A stretch of DNA of 64,000 bases from an uncultured Hyphomonas sp. (GCF_963678195.1 NZ_OY782759.1:1054001-1118000); one strand, 5' to 3'; positions 7,931 through 16,988 are shown, numbered from the stretch's first letter. Notes: generated by a model not told the origin, from the letters alone. Program-made: numbers and translations.

Positions 7931-8998
7931 TCAGCCGCAGCAGCCGCCGGGGGAGGCGGGGGGCTCGTCTGCTGCGCTGGCCGCGAACACATCAGGCGCC
8001 GCACAGCCTGGGAACAGGCCGTAATGGGTGACGCCGTCACCGATGACGTCGAAATACGGCGCAAAGCGCGTATCTTTCAGCATGGCGAGCGTGTTGCCAC
8101 AGACGGGGAAGACGCGGCCGGCTTCGATACTGTGTTCGGCGTCCAGCACGAAGACCTGCTCCATGCCCGGAATACCGCCCTTGTAGATGACGGCCTGGCC
8201 GTAATCCTCGCAGGTCGCGTCGAGGTTATCGAGCTTGATGAGGCGCGCTGTAACAGAGGCAAAACGGATCGGGCCGAGCTTGTCCTTCAGCGCCGGGTCG
8301 ATGATGCCGAGGCGGCGGTGGTTCACCGTGCGCGGATCGGTGAAGCCGGCCGCTTTGACGATGGACTGGAAGTCTCCCCAGTAAAGCGCGCCGGATAGGC
8401 ACTCGCCGTAAAGCACCGGATCTGCGGCCAGCTCTGCCGGGATACGCCGGTCTGCGTAGACGTCGGAGAAATATATTTCCCCGCCGGGCTTCAGCAGGCG
8501 ATGCGCCTGACGGAAGACTTCCGGTTTGTCTGTGCAAAGATTTATGACGCAATTGGAGATGATCAGGTCGAAACTGCCGGGCTCAAGGTCCAGGTCTCCC
8601 AGCTTTTCCAGATAGCCTTTCACGAAACGTGTGTTCGGGGTGTCATAGCCAAACTGTTCAGCGTGCCAGGCTTCGTGCTGGCGGGCGACATCCAGCTGCG
8701 CGTCGGTCATGTCGACGCCGGTTACGTGGCCGGACGGGCCAACCAGTTTGGCGAGCGCAAAAACATCGCGTCCGGCGCCGCAACCAAGGTCCAGCACCTT
8801 GAGGCCGTCCAGCACGGTGGGAATGGCAAGGCCGCAGCCATAATATTTGGCCGCGACTTCATCATGCACGGCGGCAAGGGCGGAAGAGACATGCGGCGGC
8901 GGGCGGTCAGTTGTGGTGCAGGCGTCGGTCTTCAGATCGTTCGAAGTGGACAGGGTTTCCCCATAATAGGTTTTCACGATGTCCTGGATCTGGTTCAT
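7931..8998 (-). CDS. arsM: Arsenite S-adenosylmethyltransferase (ArsM-like)
   Basis: A 355-residue SAM-dependent methyltransferase predicted to methylate trivalent arsenic. The SAM site VLDLGCGAGRDVF lies at about residues 68-80. Cysteines typical of ArsM are seen at C27 (TDACT), C55 (YYGCGL), in ISNCVINL and in GECLSGALYW, and the chain ends in a CC pair (GGCCG), common in ArsM tails. AAGGAG 8 bases upstream supports the start. No arsR, arsC or arsB lies nearby, so it is an orphan. It follows der by 79 bp on the same strand and may be co-transcribed with the panB-der run. Substrate specificity is inferred from the cysteine pattern. Confidence 0.82.
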   Translation of the reverse strand: MNQIQDIVKTYYGETLSTSNDLKTDACTTTDRPPPHVSSALAAVHDEVAAKYYGCGLAIPTVLDGLKVLDLGCGAGRDVFALAKLVGPSGHVTGVDMTDAQLDVARQHEAWHAEQFGYDTPNTRFVKGYLEKLGDLDLEPGSFDLIISNCVINLCTDKPEVFRQAHRLLKPGGEIYFSDVYADRRIPAELAADPVLYGECLSGALYWGDFQSIVKAAGFTDPRTVNHRRLGIIDPALKDKLGPIRFASVTARLIKLDNLDATCEDYGQAVIYKGGIPGMEQVFVLDAEHSIEAGRVFPVCGNTLAMLKDTRFAPYFDVIGDGVTHYGLFPGCAAPDVFAASAADEPPASPGGCCG

Positions 8999-9077
8999 GC
9001 CGCGGCTCCTTGTGCTGTCCGGCCTTTCTTATAAAGGCACGTCCAATCAGACGAATAACATTCTGGTGTGCACAACT

Positions 9078-10607
9078 TCAGTGCTTGCTGCCCTTCTTCG
9101 AAGGGGGCTTCTGGAAGCCGGCCGGTCTGTCGGCATAGGGGTTCTTGCCCTGCCGGACGAACAGGCGGATCGGCACGCCGTGCAGGTCGAAATCGCTGCG
9201 TAGCTCGTTGATCAGATAGCGCTTGTAGGTCTCCGGCATCTGGTCGCCGCGTGAGGCGATCAGCACGAATGTCGGCGGGCGGGACTTCATCTGCGCCATG
9301 TAGCGCGGTTTGATCCGCTTGCCCTGCACGGCCGGAGGCGGGTGGCGCTCGATCGTGTGGCGCAGCCAGCGGTTCAGGTCACCGGTTTTTACGCGTGCGG
9401 TCCAGTCCTTGTGGACCTGCAGAACAGCCGGCATCAGCCGGTCGACATGCTTGCCTGTCAGGCCGGACAGGTAAACGACAGGCGCGCCACCGGCATTCGG
9501 CATCAGACGGTTCGCGATGTCGCGGATATGCCGCGCGGCGCCATCCTGATCCTTCACCGTATCCCATTTGGAAACGACCAGGACGAGGCCGCGTCCTTCG
9601 CGCAGGCAGAGGTCTGCGATCTGCAGGTCCTGTTTTTCCAGCGCGTCGTGCGGGTCCATCACCAGGGCGACGATCTCGGCATATTTCAGAGAGCGGATCG
9701 TCTCGGCAGTCGACATCCGCTCCAGCCGCTCCTGTACCTTGCTCTTGCGGCGAAGGCCCGCCGTGTCGACGAGCCGCACGCGGCGGCCTTCCCATTCCCA
9801 GTCGAGGGTGACGGAATCCCGCGTGATGCCGGCTTCCGGACCGGTCAGCAGGCGGTCGGACTTCAGCAATTGGTTGATCAGGGTGGATTTGCCGGCATTC
9901 GGACGGCCGACAATGGCCAGCTTCACCGGCTTGTCGGCGCGCAGAGGCTCCGGCTCGACATCAACGTCGGCTTCTTCAATTGCGGCGACAAGATCGTCGT
10001 CGGACAGGGTGTCGTCATCAATGTCGATATGCGCGAGCTTTTCGAGAATGTCGTCGCCGCCGCCGCGGGCATAATCCGGCTCAGGCTCTTCCATCGCCTT
10101 TTCGAAGGCTTCTTCGCCGAGGGCCTGGCGGATGGCGCCGAACAGTTCAGCAAAGCCTTCGCCATGTTCAGCCGACAGGCCGACGGGCTCACCAAAGCCC
10201 AGCGCCCACGCCTCCATGACGCCGGCCTCGCCCTGACGCCCTTCCGCCTTGTTGGCGGCCAGCACGATCGGCAGGCCGGATTTGCGCAACAGCTGGGCGA
10301 AGGTCTCGTCATCGGGGGTGATGCCGGTGCGGGCATCGACCAGAAAGAGGCAGAGCTCGGCTTCCGCGATTGCAGCTTCAGTCTGTGCACGCATGCGTGA
10401 CTCCAGGCTGTCGTCATGGACGCTCTCATAGCCCGCCGTGTCGATCAGGATCAGCGGCATGGAGGCAAGGTTGCCCTCTGCCTCCTTGCGGTCGCGCGTG
10501 ACACCTGGCTGGTCGTCGACCAGGGCGATCTTCTTTCCGGCGAGCCGGTTGAAGAGGGTGGACTTGCCGACATTCGGGCGTCCGACGATAGCGAGTTTGA
10601 GCGGCAT
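9078..10607 (-). CDS. der: Ribosome biogenesis GTPase Der (EngA)
   Basis: Essential double-GTPase needed for 50S subunit maturation. The 509-residue protein has two tandem G domains, with P loops GRPNVGKSTLF near the N-terminus and GRPNAGKSTLI after residue 230. DTAG and NKAE/SKWD-type guanine motifs accompany them. An acidic linker (DDDTLSDDDLVAAIEEADVD) separates the domains, and a C-terminal KH-like domain follows (NRWLRHTIERHPPP to the basic end). Lengthened linker and tail are usual in alphaproteobacteria. It lies 48 bp after bamB; the order yfgM-bamB-der matches the E. coli hisS-yfgM-bamB-der arrangement. Confidence 0.97.
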   Translation of the reverse strand: MPLKLAIVGRPNVGKSTLFNRLAGKKIALVDDQPGVTRDRKEAEGNLASMPLILIDTAGYESVHDDSLESRMRAQTEAAIAEAELCLFLVDARTGITPDDETFAQLLRKSGLPIVLAANKAEGRQGEAGVMEAWALGFGEPVGLSAEHGEGFAELFGAIRQALGEEAFEKAMEEPEPDYARGGGDDILEKLAHIDIDDDTLSDDDLVAAIEEADVDVEPEPLRADKPVKLAIVGRPNAGKSTLINQLLKSDRLLTGPEAGITRDSVTLDWEWEGRRVRLVDTAGLRRKSKVQERLERMSTAETIRSLKYAEIVALVMDPHDALEKQDLQIADLCLREGRGLVLVVSKWDTVKDQDGAARHIRDIANRLMPNAGGAPVVYLSGLTGKHVDRLMPAVLQVHKDWTARVKTGDLNRWLRHTIERHPPPAVQGKRIKPRYMAQMKSRPPTFVLIASRGDQMPETYKRYLINELRSDFDLHGVPIRLFVRQGKNPYADRPAGFQKPPSKKGSKH

Positions 10608-10655
10608 GGCAGGCCCGTAACGTAAACGGGGGTTCGCGCCTGCCGGCGCCGCCCC

Positions 10656-12005
10656 TTACTTGATTGCGATCAGTTTGGCATCATCTGTCAGGATAAAGAG
10701 CTTATCCTGCGCGGCGATGGGTTCGAGGTAGACGCGGTCTCCCAGCTTCAAAGAGCCGACTTCCTCTCCGGTCTGGGGAGAGAAGGCGAGCAGCTTGCCG
10801 GTGGACGAGACCACCAGCACCCGGTCGGAGGCAACCACCGGGCCTGAATAGGAGATGCGCTTTTTCTTTTTCTTTTCCTTCTCGAACTGCTGCAGCTGGA
10901 CGACCCAGTAGACTTCGCCGGAAGTTGTGTTGAGACAGGCCAGCTGGCCATCCGTTCCGATCACGAACATCTGCTCGCCGGTCACGGCCGGGGCCTGGAC
11001 GGAACCGATCTGCTTGGACCAGACACGCTGGCCGCTGCGTCCGTCGATGGCGATCGTGATGCCCGACTGGCTGGATGCGAAAACGAGCCCACCGGCGAGG
11101 ACCGGACGTGAGCCAATGTCATTGATCTCGGAGATCGGTGTGAACCGGCCAGCCTGGGAAATCGCGTCAGTCCAGAGGCGGCGGCCATTGGAGGCAAGAT
11201 AGGCAATCACCTCACCGGAGGAGTAAGGCGCGATGACGAAGTCTTCCACAGCAGCCGGGCTCGGGCTCCCGAGCACCCGCGCCGTTTCGGAAATCGCCTG
11301 GTCGGACCATTCGACTTCGCCGTCGTTCATCGCCAGCGCGAAGATCTCGTTATTGTTCGACTCGACGAAGATCCGGCCATCCCTGATGGTCGGTGCGCCG
11401 GTCATTGGCGCGTTCATCGGGTTTTTCCAGAGTTCTTCGCCGGTATTGGCATCGAGCGCAGTCACATAGCCGAAGCCGGAGGCGACGATCAGTTTGTCGC
11501 CATCGACCGCCAGTCCACCGCCGAGCGCTGCTTTATCCCGTTTGGACAGGCCTTTCAGCTTCTTGCGCCACAGCGTGCGGCCGCTGGAAATATCTGTCGC
11601 GACAACCTGCTGGTCGGCGTCGAGCGTGTAGATTGCGGTCTTGCTGGCGACCGGCGGCGTGGAGAGCGCCGACTTCTTGCCGGACCCCTTGCCGACACCA
11701 TTGCGCCAGGCGATCGTCAGCGTTTCAGCTGCCTTGATATGGCCAACAACTTTCTCGGCATTCGCGCCGGCCTGTGTCCAGCTTTCCAGCGTCTGTGCCG
11801 GGGGCAGGGTGATCGTTTGGGTGGCCAGTTCCGGGTTCGCCTCGATCTTGTCGTCGGACAGGACCATCGTGATCCGCCCGGCCTTTTCGGCCTCAGCCAG
11901 TTCCTTGGCCTTGCTGCTACCGAAGCTTGGGAGGCTCGAACAGGCGGTCAGGCCCAGAATGCCAAGGGCGGCGCCGGCCAGCAGATACTTGCGGGTTAGG
12001 GTCAT
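10656..12005 (-). CDS. bamB: Outer membrane beta-barrel assembly lipoprotein BamB
   Basis: A 449-residue lipoprotein of the BAM complex, which helps fold beta-barrel proteins into the outer membrane. The signal peptide ends in a lipobox (LGLTACSS, Cys22), so the protein should be anchored to the inner face of the outer membrane. The body contains repeated PQQ-like beta-propeller blades, for example ALDANTGEELWKNPM, AIDGRSGQRVWSKQI and AFSPQTGEEVGSLKL. It overlaps the preceding yfgM by 4 bases and precedes der. A lysine-rich stretch (EKEKKKKKR, about residue 376) within one blade is unusual and probably an exposed loop. Confidence 0.94.
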   Translation of the reverse strand: MTLTRKYLLAGAALGILGLTACSSLPSFGSSKAKELAEAEKAGRITMVLSDDKIEANPELATQTITLPPAQTLESWTQAGANAEKVVGHIKAAETLTIAWRNGVGKGSGKKSALSTPPVASKTAIYTLDADQQVVATDISSGRTLWRKKLKGLSKRDKAALGGGLAVDGDKLIVASGFGYVTALDANTGEELWKNPMNAPMTGAPTIRDGRIFVESNNNEIFALAMNDGEVEWSDQAISETARVLGSPSPAAVEDFVIAPYSSGEVIAYLASNGRRLWTDAISQAGRFTPISEINDIGSRPVLAGGLVFASSQSGITIAIDGRSGQRVWSKQIGSVQAPAVTGEQMFVIGTDGQLACLNTTSGEVYWVVQLQQFEKEKKKKKRISYSGPVVASDRVLVVSSTGKLLAFSPQTGEEVGSLKLGDRVYLEPIAAQDKLFILTDDAKLIAIK

Positions 12006-12724
12006 TGGCCGGTCTCCTCGGTGGTTTCGGACGCGTCGGCAGGTACAGCCTCTTCAGAAGGGGCTGCCTCGCCGGTGTCTGCCGGGATCGGGATTGCGGC
12101 GAGCGCAATTTCAGACCGGCGGATCACGCCCTGAGGGGCTGCGGCATCAAATTTCAGGCGGTTATAGGCAGTCCGCGCGCGGGCGGCGTCGCCTTCTGCA
12201 TAAGCCTTTGCGGCGATCAGTTCGCGGGAGAGGGCGCCGAGCGCGGTTTCCTCTTCCTTCATGTCGCCAAGCATGGCTTCGAGTTCGGTGAGCGACAGCG
12301 TGTCTGCCTTGGCATAGGCGGCTTTGAGCAGGGCCACGCGCTCGAACGGCGAGCCATCCGCCTTGCCGGCCGTTTCCAGCACATCGGTGGCGCCGGCCAC
12401 GTCGCCGCTGCCTTCATACAGGGTCTGGGCCAGGTAGTTTGCCGCCAGCGGGGACAGGCTGGACTCCTCATCGACCAGTTCCCGGAAGCCGGTCTGGGCC
12501 TCGGCATAGTCGCCTTCGACCAGCTGGGTTTCAGCTGTCTCGAACGCCTGGGCCCGTTCCGCGCGGAGTTTGGTGAAATGCGGGGTGATGACGAACTCGT
12601 TCAGCGCAACTGCGCCAATCAGAAGCGCCGCGCCGCCGTAAACAAACAGGCGATACCGCTTCCAGACGGTCTCGATCTTGTCCTGGCGTAGGCTTTCGTC
12701 GACTTCTTCAAAAATGTCGCTCAA
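12002..12724 (-). CDS. YfgM-like TPR protein, SecYEG-associated
   Basis: A 240-residue single-pass membrane protein with a periplasmic TPR domain. One transmembrane helix lies at about residues 24-46, preceded by a short cytoplasmic N-terminus (MSDIFEEVDESLRQDK). This matches the YfgM/DUF2133 family (PF09976), which links SecYEG to periplasmic chaperones in E. coli. Helical repeat content continues to about residue 210, followed by an acidic, Ala/Pro-rich tail. Coupling to bamB by a 4-base overlap and the conserved yfgM-bamB-der order support the call. Function in this organism is by homology only. Confidence 0.85.
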   Translation of the reverse strand: MSDIFEEVDESLRQDKIETVWKRYRLFVYGGAALLIGAVALNEFVITPHFTKLRAERAQAFETAETQLVEGDYAEAQTGFRELVDEESSLSPLAANYLAQTLYEGSGDVAGATDVLETAGKADGSPFERVALLKAAYAKADTLSLTELEAMLGDMKEEETALGALSRELIAAKAYAEGDAARARTAYNRLKFDAAAPQGVIRRSEIALAAIPIPADTGEAAPSEEAVPADASETTEETGQ

Positions 12725-12808
12725 GGGGCCGCTCCGGTCGGGGGTCAGAATTATTGCGGGAACCTAGACGCCGCCGCCGCTGGCTGCAACGTGCCAGCGC
12801 TGTTCTGG

Positions 12809-13630
12809 TCAAGGTTTTCGCAGGGTGTAGGTTTCGGCTTTTCCGGGGAAATTACGGCTCCGGACGTCTTCGGCATAGGCCTTCACGGCGGTTTCGGTCT
12901 CCGAGCGCAGATCCGCGTAGCGGCGCACGAATTTCGGCGCCCAGTCGAACAGGCCCAGCATGTCCTGCGCAACGAGCACCTGCCCGTCGCAGGCGGCCGA
13001 AGCGCCGATGCCGATCGTGGGGCAGCTGACTTCGGCGGTAATCTCGGCGGCGAGGTCTTCGGCAACCCCTTCGATCACGATGGCGAAGGCCCCGGCGCGG
13101 TCGGCGGCGCGGGCTTCGTTGATGACGATTTCGCGTTCGGTTTCGGTCCGGCCCTTGGCGCGGAAACCGCCATCGACATTGATGGCCTGCGGGCGCAGGC
13201 CCACATGGCCCATGACCGGGATGCCGCGCTCGACAAGGTGGGCGATCTGCTTGGCGGCATAGGCCCCGCTTTCGATCTTCACCGCCTGGCAGCCGGTTTC
13301 CTTCATGATCCGCACGGCGTTCAGGAAAGCCTGATCCTCGCTGGTTTCGTAGCTGCCGAAGGGCATGTCGACGACAACGAAAGCCTGCTCCGACCCGCGC
13401 ATCACGGCCTGGCCGTGGAGGATCATCATCTCCATCGTCACGCCGACCGTGGAGGGCAGGCCGTGGACGACCATGCCGAGACTGTCGCCGACGAGCAGCA
13501 TGTCCACATGCGGGTCCATCAGTTCGGCCATCGGTGCGTCATAGGCTGTCAGCATGACCAGCGGCGTGTTGCCCTTGGCCTTCGCGATGTCCTTGACGGT
13601 CTTGCGGGTGATCTTGGTTTGCTTTGACAT
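12809..13630 (-). CDS. panB: 3-methyl-2-oxobutanoate hydroxymethyltransferase
   Basis: First committed step of pantothenate (coenzyme A) synthesis: transfers a hydroxymethyl group from 5,10-methylene-THF to alpha-ketoisovalerate to make ketopantoate. The 273-residue length is standard. Recognisable motifs are LTAYDAPMAEL, LLVGDSLGMVVHG, the metal- and substrate-binding region around VDMPFGSYETS, and the late CPTIGIGASAACDGQVLVAQDMLGL, split here for length. Located 84 bp upstream of yfgM in the same direction. No panC is adjacent in the window. Confidence 0.96.
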   Translation of the reverse strand: MSKQTKITRKTVKDIAKAKGNTPLVMLTAYDAPMAELMDPHVDMLLVGDSLGMVVHGLPSTVGVTMEMMILHGQAVMRGSEQAFVVVDMPFGSYETSEDQAFLNAVRIMKETGCQAVKIESGAYAAKQIAHLVERGIPVMGHVGLRPQAINVDGGFRAKGRTETEREIVINEARAADRAGAFAIVIEGVAEDLAAEITAEVSCPTIGIGASAACDGQVLVAQDMLGLFDWAPKFVRRYADLRSETETAVKAYAEDVRSRNFPGKAETYTLRKP

Positions 13631-13731
13631 GCGCTGCGCTTATCCGCTCCGGCAGGCGCGGGCAAGAATTCCTTCTGGGATTACAAGGAAGTTATCCGGC
13701 CCGTTCAGCCTGGCCTCTTAACCTGGCCCGT

Positions 13732-14316
13732 TTAGCCCGGCATGACCACGGGAACCCCGATCAGGACCCTGTGCAGGTACATGACAAATGCCGCATAGAG
13801 GACGATCCCGCCGATCACCGAGACGATATCGGCCCAGAGTTTGGTCGGCGTATCCGGCGCCGGGCCATTGTCGCCGCGCCGTTTCACCATGATCCGGTCG
13901 AAGACCGCGAAGGTGAGGAAGGCGGTAAACAGGAGGAAGGCGTTCAGCTGGCCGGTGGCGAAAAAGTGCCCGAAGGCCCAGAGCTTCACGGCCACCAGCA
14001 TTGGGTGCTTTGCCCATTTCTTGATCCGCCCGGCCGGCAGTTGTGAGGCCACGATCAGAATGAAGGCCGGCGGCATCAGGGCGAAATTGACATGCTTGCC
14101 CCAGCTCGGCGGGGAGTAGACGAGGCCCATGCCGCGGGTTTCATTGAAGCCGACGCAGATCAGGAAGAATCCAATGATGGAGACGAATGTGTAGGCCCCC
14201 ATATAGGGCCCGTATCCCATCTTCTGCTTGAGATCCTTGCCAGGTTCCCGTGAGCGCACGGCCGAAAACACGTGCGCGCCGAAAAAGATCACCAGACCGA
14301 GAATGAATAACGTCAT
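13732..14316 (-). CDS. NnrU-family integral membrane protein
   Basis: A 194-residue polytopic membrane protein with about five or six hydrophobic helices, matching the NnrU family (PF07298). The original member was tied to nitric oxide metabolism; distant relatives include isoprenoid isomerase-like and methyltransferase-like membrane proteins. Conserved features include a near-N-terminal HVFSAV, the SPPSWGKHVNF loop and a HPMLVAVKLWAFGH segment. GGAGGG 8 bases upstream supports the start. No denitrification genes are nearby, so a role in NO metabolism is not supported by context. Confidence 0.8.
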   Translation of the reverse strand: MTLFILGLVIFFGAHVFSAVRSREPGKDLKQKMGYGPYMGAYTFVSIIGFFLICVGFNETRGMGLVYSPPSWGKHVNFALMPPAFILIVASQLPAGRIKKWAKHPMLVAVKLWAFGHFFATGQLNAFLLFTAFLTFAVFDRIMVKRRGDNGPAPDTPTKLWADIVSVIGGIVLYAAFVMYLHRVLIGVPVVMPG

Positions 14317-14542
14317 GAAAAGGCCCTCCGGGACTGAGGCTAAGCTGCATTGAGTCGAATGGGAAGACCTGTTCCGGATTGGGAATTAATAGGTTGAAAC
14401 AAGTGAAGATTCGTGTGGTGAGGGAGTGGGCTGTCCTGCAGCAATACCTACAGGTTGAGATTTCAACCTTCTGGCTTGACCGTGCTGATCTGGTGAGCAA
14501 GGAACGGCTTGATCACGCTTTGTTTCTTGGGGGAATAACACA

Positions 14543-15295
14543 ATGAAAATGCATTTCGCGGCACTTGCCGCTTTGGTGAGTGTGGCGGCTTGTGCCACCC
14601 CGTACACGCCCATTCCGTATGACCGTGAAAGTGCCGGTGTCGCTCATGTGTCCGTGATAGACAACAAGCTGCCGGAGAAGGCGACGACACAGAAGCTGGC
14701 GACCAATGGGCAAAACATGGCGAGTGCCATGGCTGCGTCTGCTGGTCTTGCAGGTGTACTGGTCGGCGCTGTGGCGTCTGGCATCGAAGCCGGTATTGAG
14801 GCCGGGCAACGCAAGCGCATGCTGACCGTATTGGACTCGGTGAACTTCGACGGCCAGTCGATTTTTGACGCGGCCTTGAATGAGGCGCTCACCGAAGACG
14901 GCTACGAGATCGACGCCATACATTTTGATCGCAAGTCCACAGCGGTCCTGGTTGAGACACCCGCCGCCGACGATACGAAAGCCGGCTATGGATTTCTCGA
15001 TGTCGCTGGCACCGGCTATGGCTACCAACTGGTTGGCGGCCAAACGGAATGGCGCCCCTTCGTGTCTGTTTCGGTTCGGATGACCGACCGGGTCAATCCG
15101 GACAATGTGCTTCTGGAAAACAAGGTCGTCTACAACCCTGTCGCGACCCCGGACGTGATCGTGAATATTGCACCGGATGGTGAATACGGTTTCGCGAAGA
15201 TCGAAGACATGGAAAGTGATCCGGAGCGCACGGCAAAGGGGCTTGAGATTGCGCTTGTCGAAACCGCGCGGGCGGTTGCAAAGCTGGCGCAGTAG
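14543..15295 (+). CDS. Predicted lipoprotein of unknown function, first of a pair
   Basis: A 250-residue exported protein. The signal peptide MKMHFAALAALVSVAAC ends in a lipobox with Cys17, so lipid attachment is likely. A glycine/alanine-rich hydrophobic stretch at about residues 69-92 (SAGLAGVLVGAVASGIEAG) resembles a glycine zipper and might insert in a membrane. The rest is a mixed alpha/beta domain I do not recognise. Its stop codon lies two bases before the ATG of the next lipoprotein gene, so the two are almost certainly co-translated. It diverges from the nnrU-like gene. No function is assigned. Confidence 0.7.
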   Translation: MKMHFAALAALVSVAACATPYTPIPYDRESAGVAHVSVIDNKLPEKATTQKLATNGQNMASAMAASAGLAGVLVGAVASGIEAGIEAGQRKRMLTVLDSVNFDGQSIFDAALNEALTEDGYEIDAIHFDRKSTAVLVETPAADDTKAGYGFLDVAGTGYGYQLVGGQTEWRPFVSVSVRMTDRVNPDNVLLENKVVYNPVATPDVIVNIAPDGEYGFAKIEDMESDPERTAKGLEIALVETARAVAKLAQ

Positions 15296-15297
15296 TC

Positions 15298-15954
15298 ATG
15301 CGGTTTCCTTTGATGCTTTGCGCGGCGGCGGCTCTGGCCGCGTGTCAGTCCACGCCGCCACCGCCTGAGGCTGTAACGGACCTGTCCGGGAAGACCTGCC
15401 AGGCCGAAATCAGCCTGGTTGATGCGATCGCGCTAACGCCGAAGAAGCAGAAGTCCTGGCAGGATGTTTTCTCGGCGGTGGGGGCGGAAACCCCTTGCGT
15501 GGGTGAAGGTAAATCCGCTGCGAACTATGTCGTTTTTGCTCTGCCAGACTTTGGACCGAACCATGTCATTACGGTCGGTGGCCAGAAACAGGCAAGGCGC
15601 ACGCTCGCTCCGAAGGTCCTGCTTCTGGATTGGGAAGGTGCGGTGACCCGCGAATTCGCCGACGACAAGTATGACTATCGCGGCGGAAGCTTTTCCGTGC
15701 AGTTCCGCCCCGGGGAGGATGACCGGTTCGTTCTGGTCGAAACAGACCCGGCCCGTGTTGGCGAAACCGAGACCCGGTTTGAAACCCGGCTCCTGGTAGG
15801 ACAGGGCACTGTCGGCCTGCCGAATGGCGGCGCCGCCAGCTATACAACCTATTCCGGAAGTGAAGGCGCCCACTCGCGGACCTTCTCCCATGAAGGGGTC
15901 GTGACGGTCCGGGTCCAGGCGATCAAAGGCAAGATCGGCTTACCTGCACCGTAG
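15298..15954 (+). CDS. Predicted lipoprotein, MalM-like C-terminal domain suspected
   Basis: A 218-residue protein with a lipoprotein signal (MRFPLMLCAAAALAAC, Cys16) followed by a Pro-rich spacer. The middle and C-terminal part shows a beta-rich pattern: YVVFALPDF, then LAPKVLLLDWEG, then RFVLVETDPARVG. This pattern reminds me of the periplasmic MalM family (PF07148), whose role is poorly known. That resemblance is from memory of the family's layout and is weak evidence. The gene is tightly coupled to the upstream lipoprotein (two bases apart) and is followed 3 bases later by the convergent DUF3297 gene. Confidence 0.65.
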   Translation: MRFPLMLCAAAALAACQSTPPPPEAVTDLSGKTCQAEISLVDAIALTPKKQKSWQDVFSAVGAETPCVGEGKSAANYVVFALPDFGPNHVITVGGQKQARRTLAPKVLLLDWEGAVTREFADDKYDYRGGSFSVQFRPGEDDRFVLVETDPARVGETETRFETRLLVGQGTVGLPNGGAASYTTYSGSEGAHSRTFSHEGVVTVRVQAIKGKIGLPAP

Positions 15955-15957
15955 GCT

Positions 15958-16206
15958 TCAGCCCTCGGTGCCGTCCTTGATCCAGACTTCGACCTGGCCT
16001 TTCAGCTTGAGGGTCAGCGGCTTGCCCTTGCGGTCGAGCGCCTTGCCGGCGGCGACTTTGATCCAGCCTTCGGAGATGCAGTACTCCTCGACATTGGTTT
16101 TTTCCGTGCCGTTGAAACGCACGCCGATCTCCTTCTGGAGGAGCTCCGGATCGTGGAACGGGCTGTCGGGGTCGACGCAGAGGCGGTCGGGAAGCTGGTC
16201 AGTCAT
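15958..16206 (-). CDS. DUF3297 family small protein
   Basis: An 82-residue soluble protein recognised as the DUF3297 family, small conserved proteins of proteobacteria that databases sometimes label glutathione peroxidase without basis. The frame extends to 16275, but the conserved region starts at MTDQLPDRLCVDPDSPF, so ATG at 16206 is chosen. Typical features are the NGTEKTNVEEYCISEGWIKV core and a basic segment GKALDRKGKPLTLKLKGQVE. Function is unknown. Confidence 0.8.
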   Translation of the reverse strand: MTDQLPDRLCVDPDSPFHDPELLQKEIGVRFNGTEKTNVEEYCISEGWIKVAAGKALDRKGKPLTLKLKGQVEVWIKDGTEG

Positions 16207-16332
16207 GGCAGCGGTTTTAGCGCGGGCCGCGCCCACGGCAAGAGGGGGCAGGCAGGGAAAGGTTTCCGCCAGCATTTGCGACGCCCGTGAAGGCGCTTGG
16301 TGTGAGGTTTGGTTGTTGGGGGGGGAGCCGCG

Positions 16333-16749
16333 TCAGGTTTCGGGCAGAGGCAGGTTTTCCATTCCCCGCTCATCCCGGCGCAGGCCGGGATCCAGAACGG
16401 CAAGCACCGCACGTCGTGGCACTGGACCCCGGCCTGCGCCGGGGTGAGCGGAGATGTGGAGATTGGTGACGTATGCGGGGGTGGCTGCGCGGCCATCGCA
16501 AGCTGCCGCGAGACGGTCATTGAAATGCGCGCGCGGCTTCGACCACTCGCATTCGGCTTTCTGTCCGGGGATCCACTCAATCCTGACCAGATAGACGCGG
16601 AGGTTCGGCGTGAGGCTCCAGCGATACACGACGCCCCGGCCATAAGCGGCCCGGATCTGCGCGCGCAGCACCAGCACCTGGACCCAGATCATGGGCCAGA
16701 GGAAGGCAAGCTGCGGCGGGAACCAGGCAGGCGGGTGAAAGAGTGACAT
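16333..16749 (-). CDS. Hypothetical protein whose C-terminus is encoded by a palindromic repeat
   Basis: A 138-residue frame. The first ~100 residues begin MSLFHPPAWFPPQLAFLWPM and include a Trp-rich hydrophobic stretch and a beta-like core (VVYRWSLTPNLRVYLVRIEW), so they look like real protein. From about residue 101 the chain reads AHPGAGRGPVPRR and then LDPGLRRDERG, which is translation of the two arms of the inverted repeat at 16366-16451. The original stop was therefore probably lost or moved when the element landed. I recognise no family for the N-terminal part; existence as an expressed gene is moderate. Confidence 0.5.
   Translation of the reverse strand: MSLFHPPAWFPPQLAFLWPMIWVQVLVLRAQIRAAYGRGVVYRWSLTPNLRVYLVRIEWIPGQKAECEWSKPRAHFNDRLAAACDGRAATPAYVTNLHISAHPGAGRGPVPRRAVLAVLDPGLRRDERGMENLPLPET
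16366..16451. repeat. Interspersed inverted repeat (REP/BIME-like)
   Basis: Arms at 16366-16395 and 16422-16451 are reverse complements at 28 of 30 positions, separated by 26 bp. Each arm itself holds an internal palindrome (GGCGCAGGCC type). Translated, such elements give the familiar LDPGLRRDE and HPGAGRDP strings seen in many alphaproteobacterial proteomes. It lies inside the 3' part of the small hypothetical gene. Confidence 0.8.
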
Positions 16750-16844
16750 GGCGTGGACTATACGTCAGGCCACGGAGGTGTCGGATAAGTTTGTTTTTGC
16801 GGCAATGATTGCGGCAGGATGGGGTGGGTCTTGTGGTGGATAAG

Positions 16845-16968
16845 CCCCCTCCGATCCGCTTCGCGGCCCACCTCCCCCGCTTCGCAGGGGAGGATTGAGT
16901 CCCGAACGTGCGGCAGGGGCATCCTCCCTCGCTTGCGGGGGAGGTGGCGCCGAAGGCGACGGAGGGGG
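16845..16968. repeat. Second interspersed inverted-repeat element
   Basis: Left arm 16845-16895 and right arm 16921-16968 are near reverse complements: CCCCCTCCG, CCACCTCCCCCGC and GGAGGAT blocks match in order. The 25-bp spacer is unique. The arms carry smaller internal palindromes (CGCTTCGCGG, CGCCGAAGGCG). Unrelated in sequence to the element at 16366-16451. Confidence 0.75.
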
Positions 16969-16988
16969 TGGTGCGGCATTCGAGAAGG

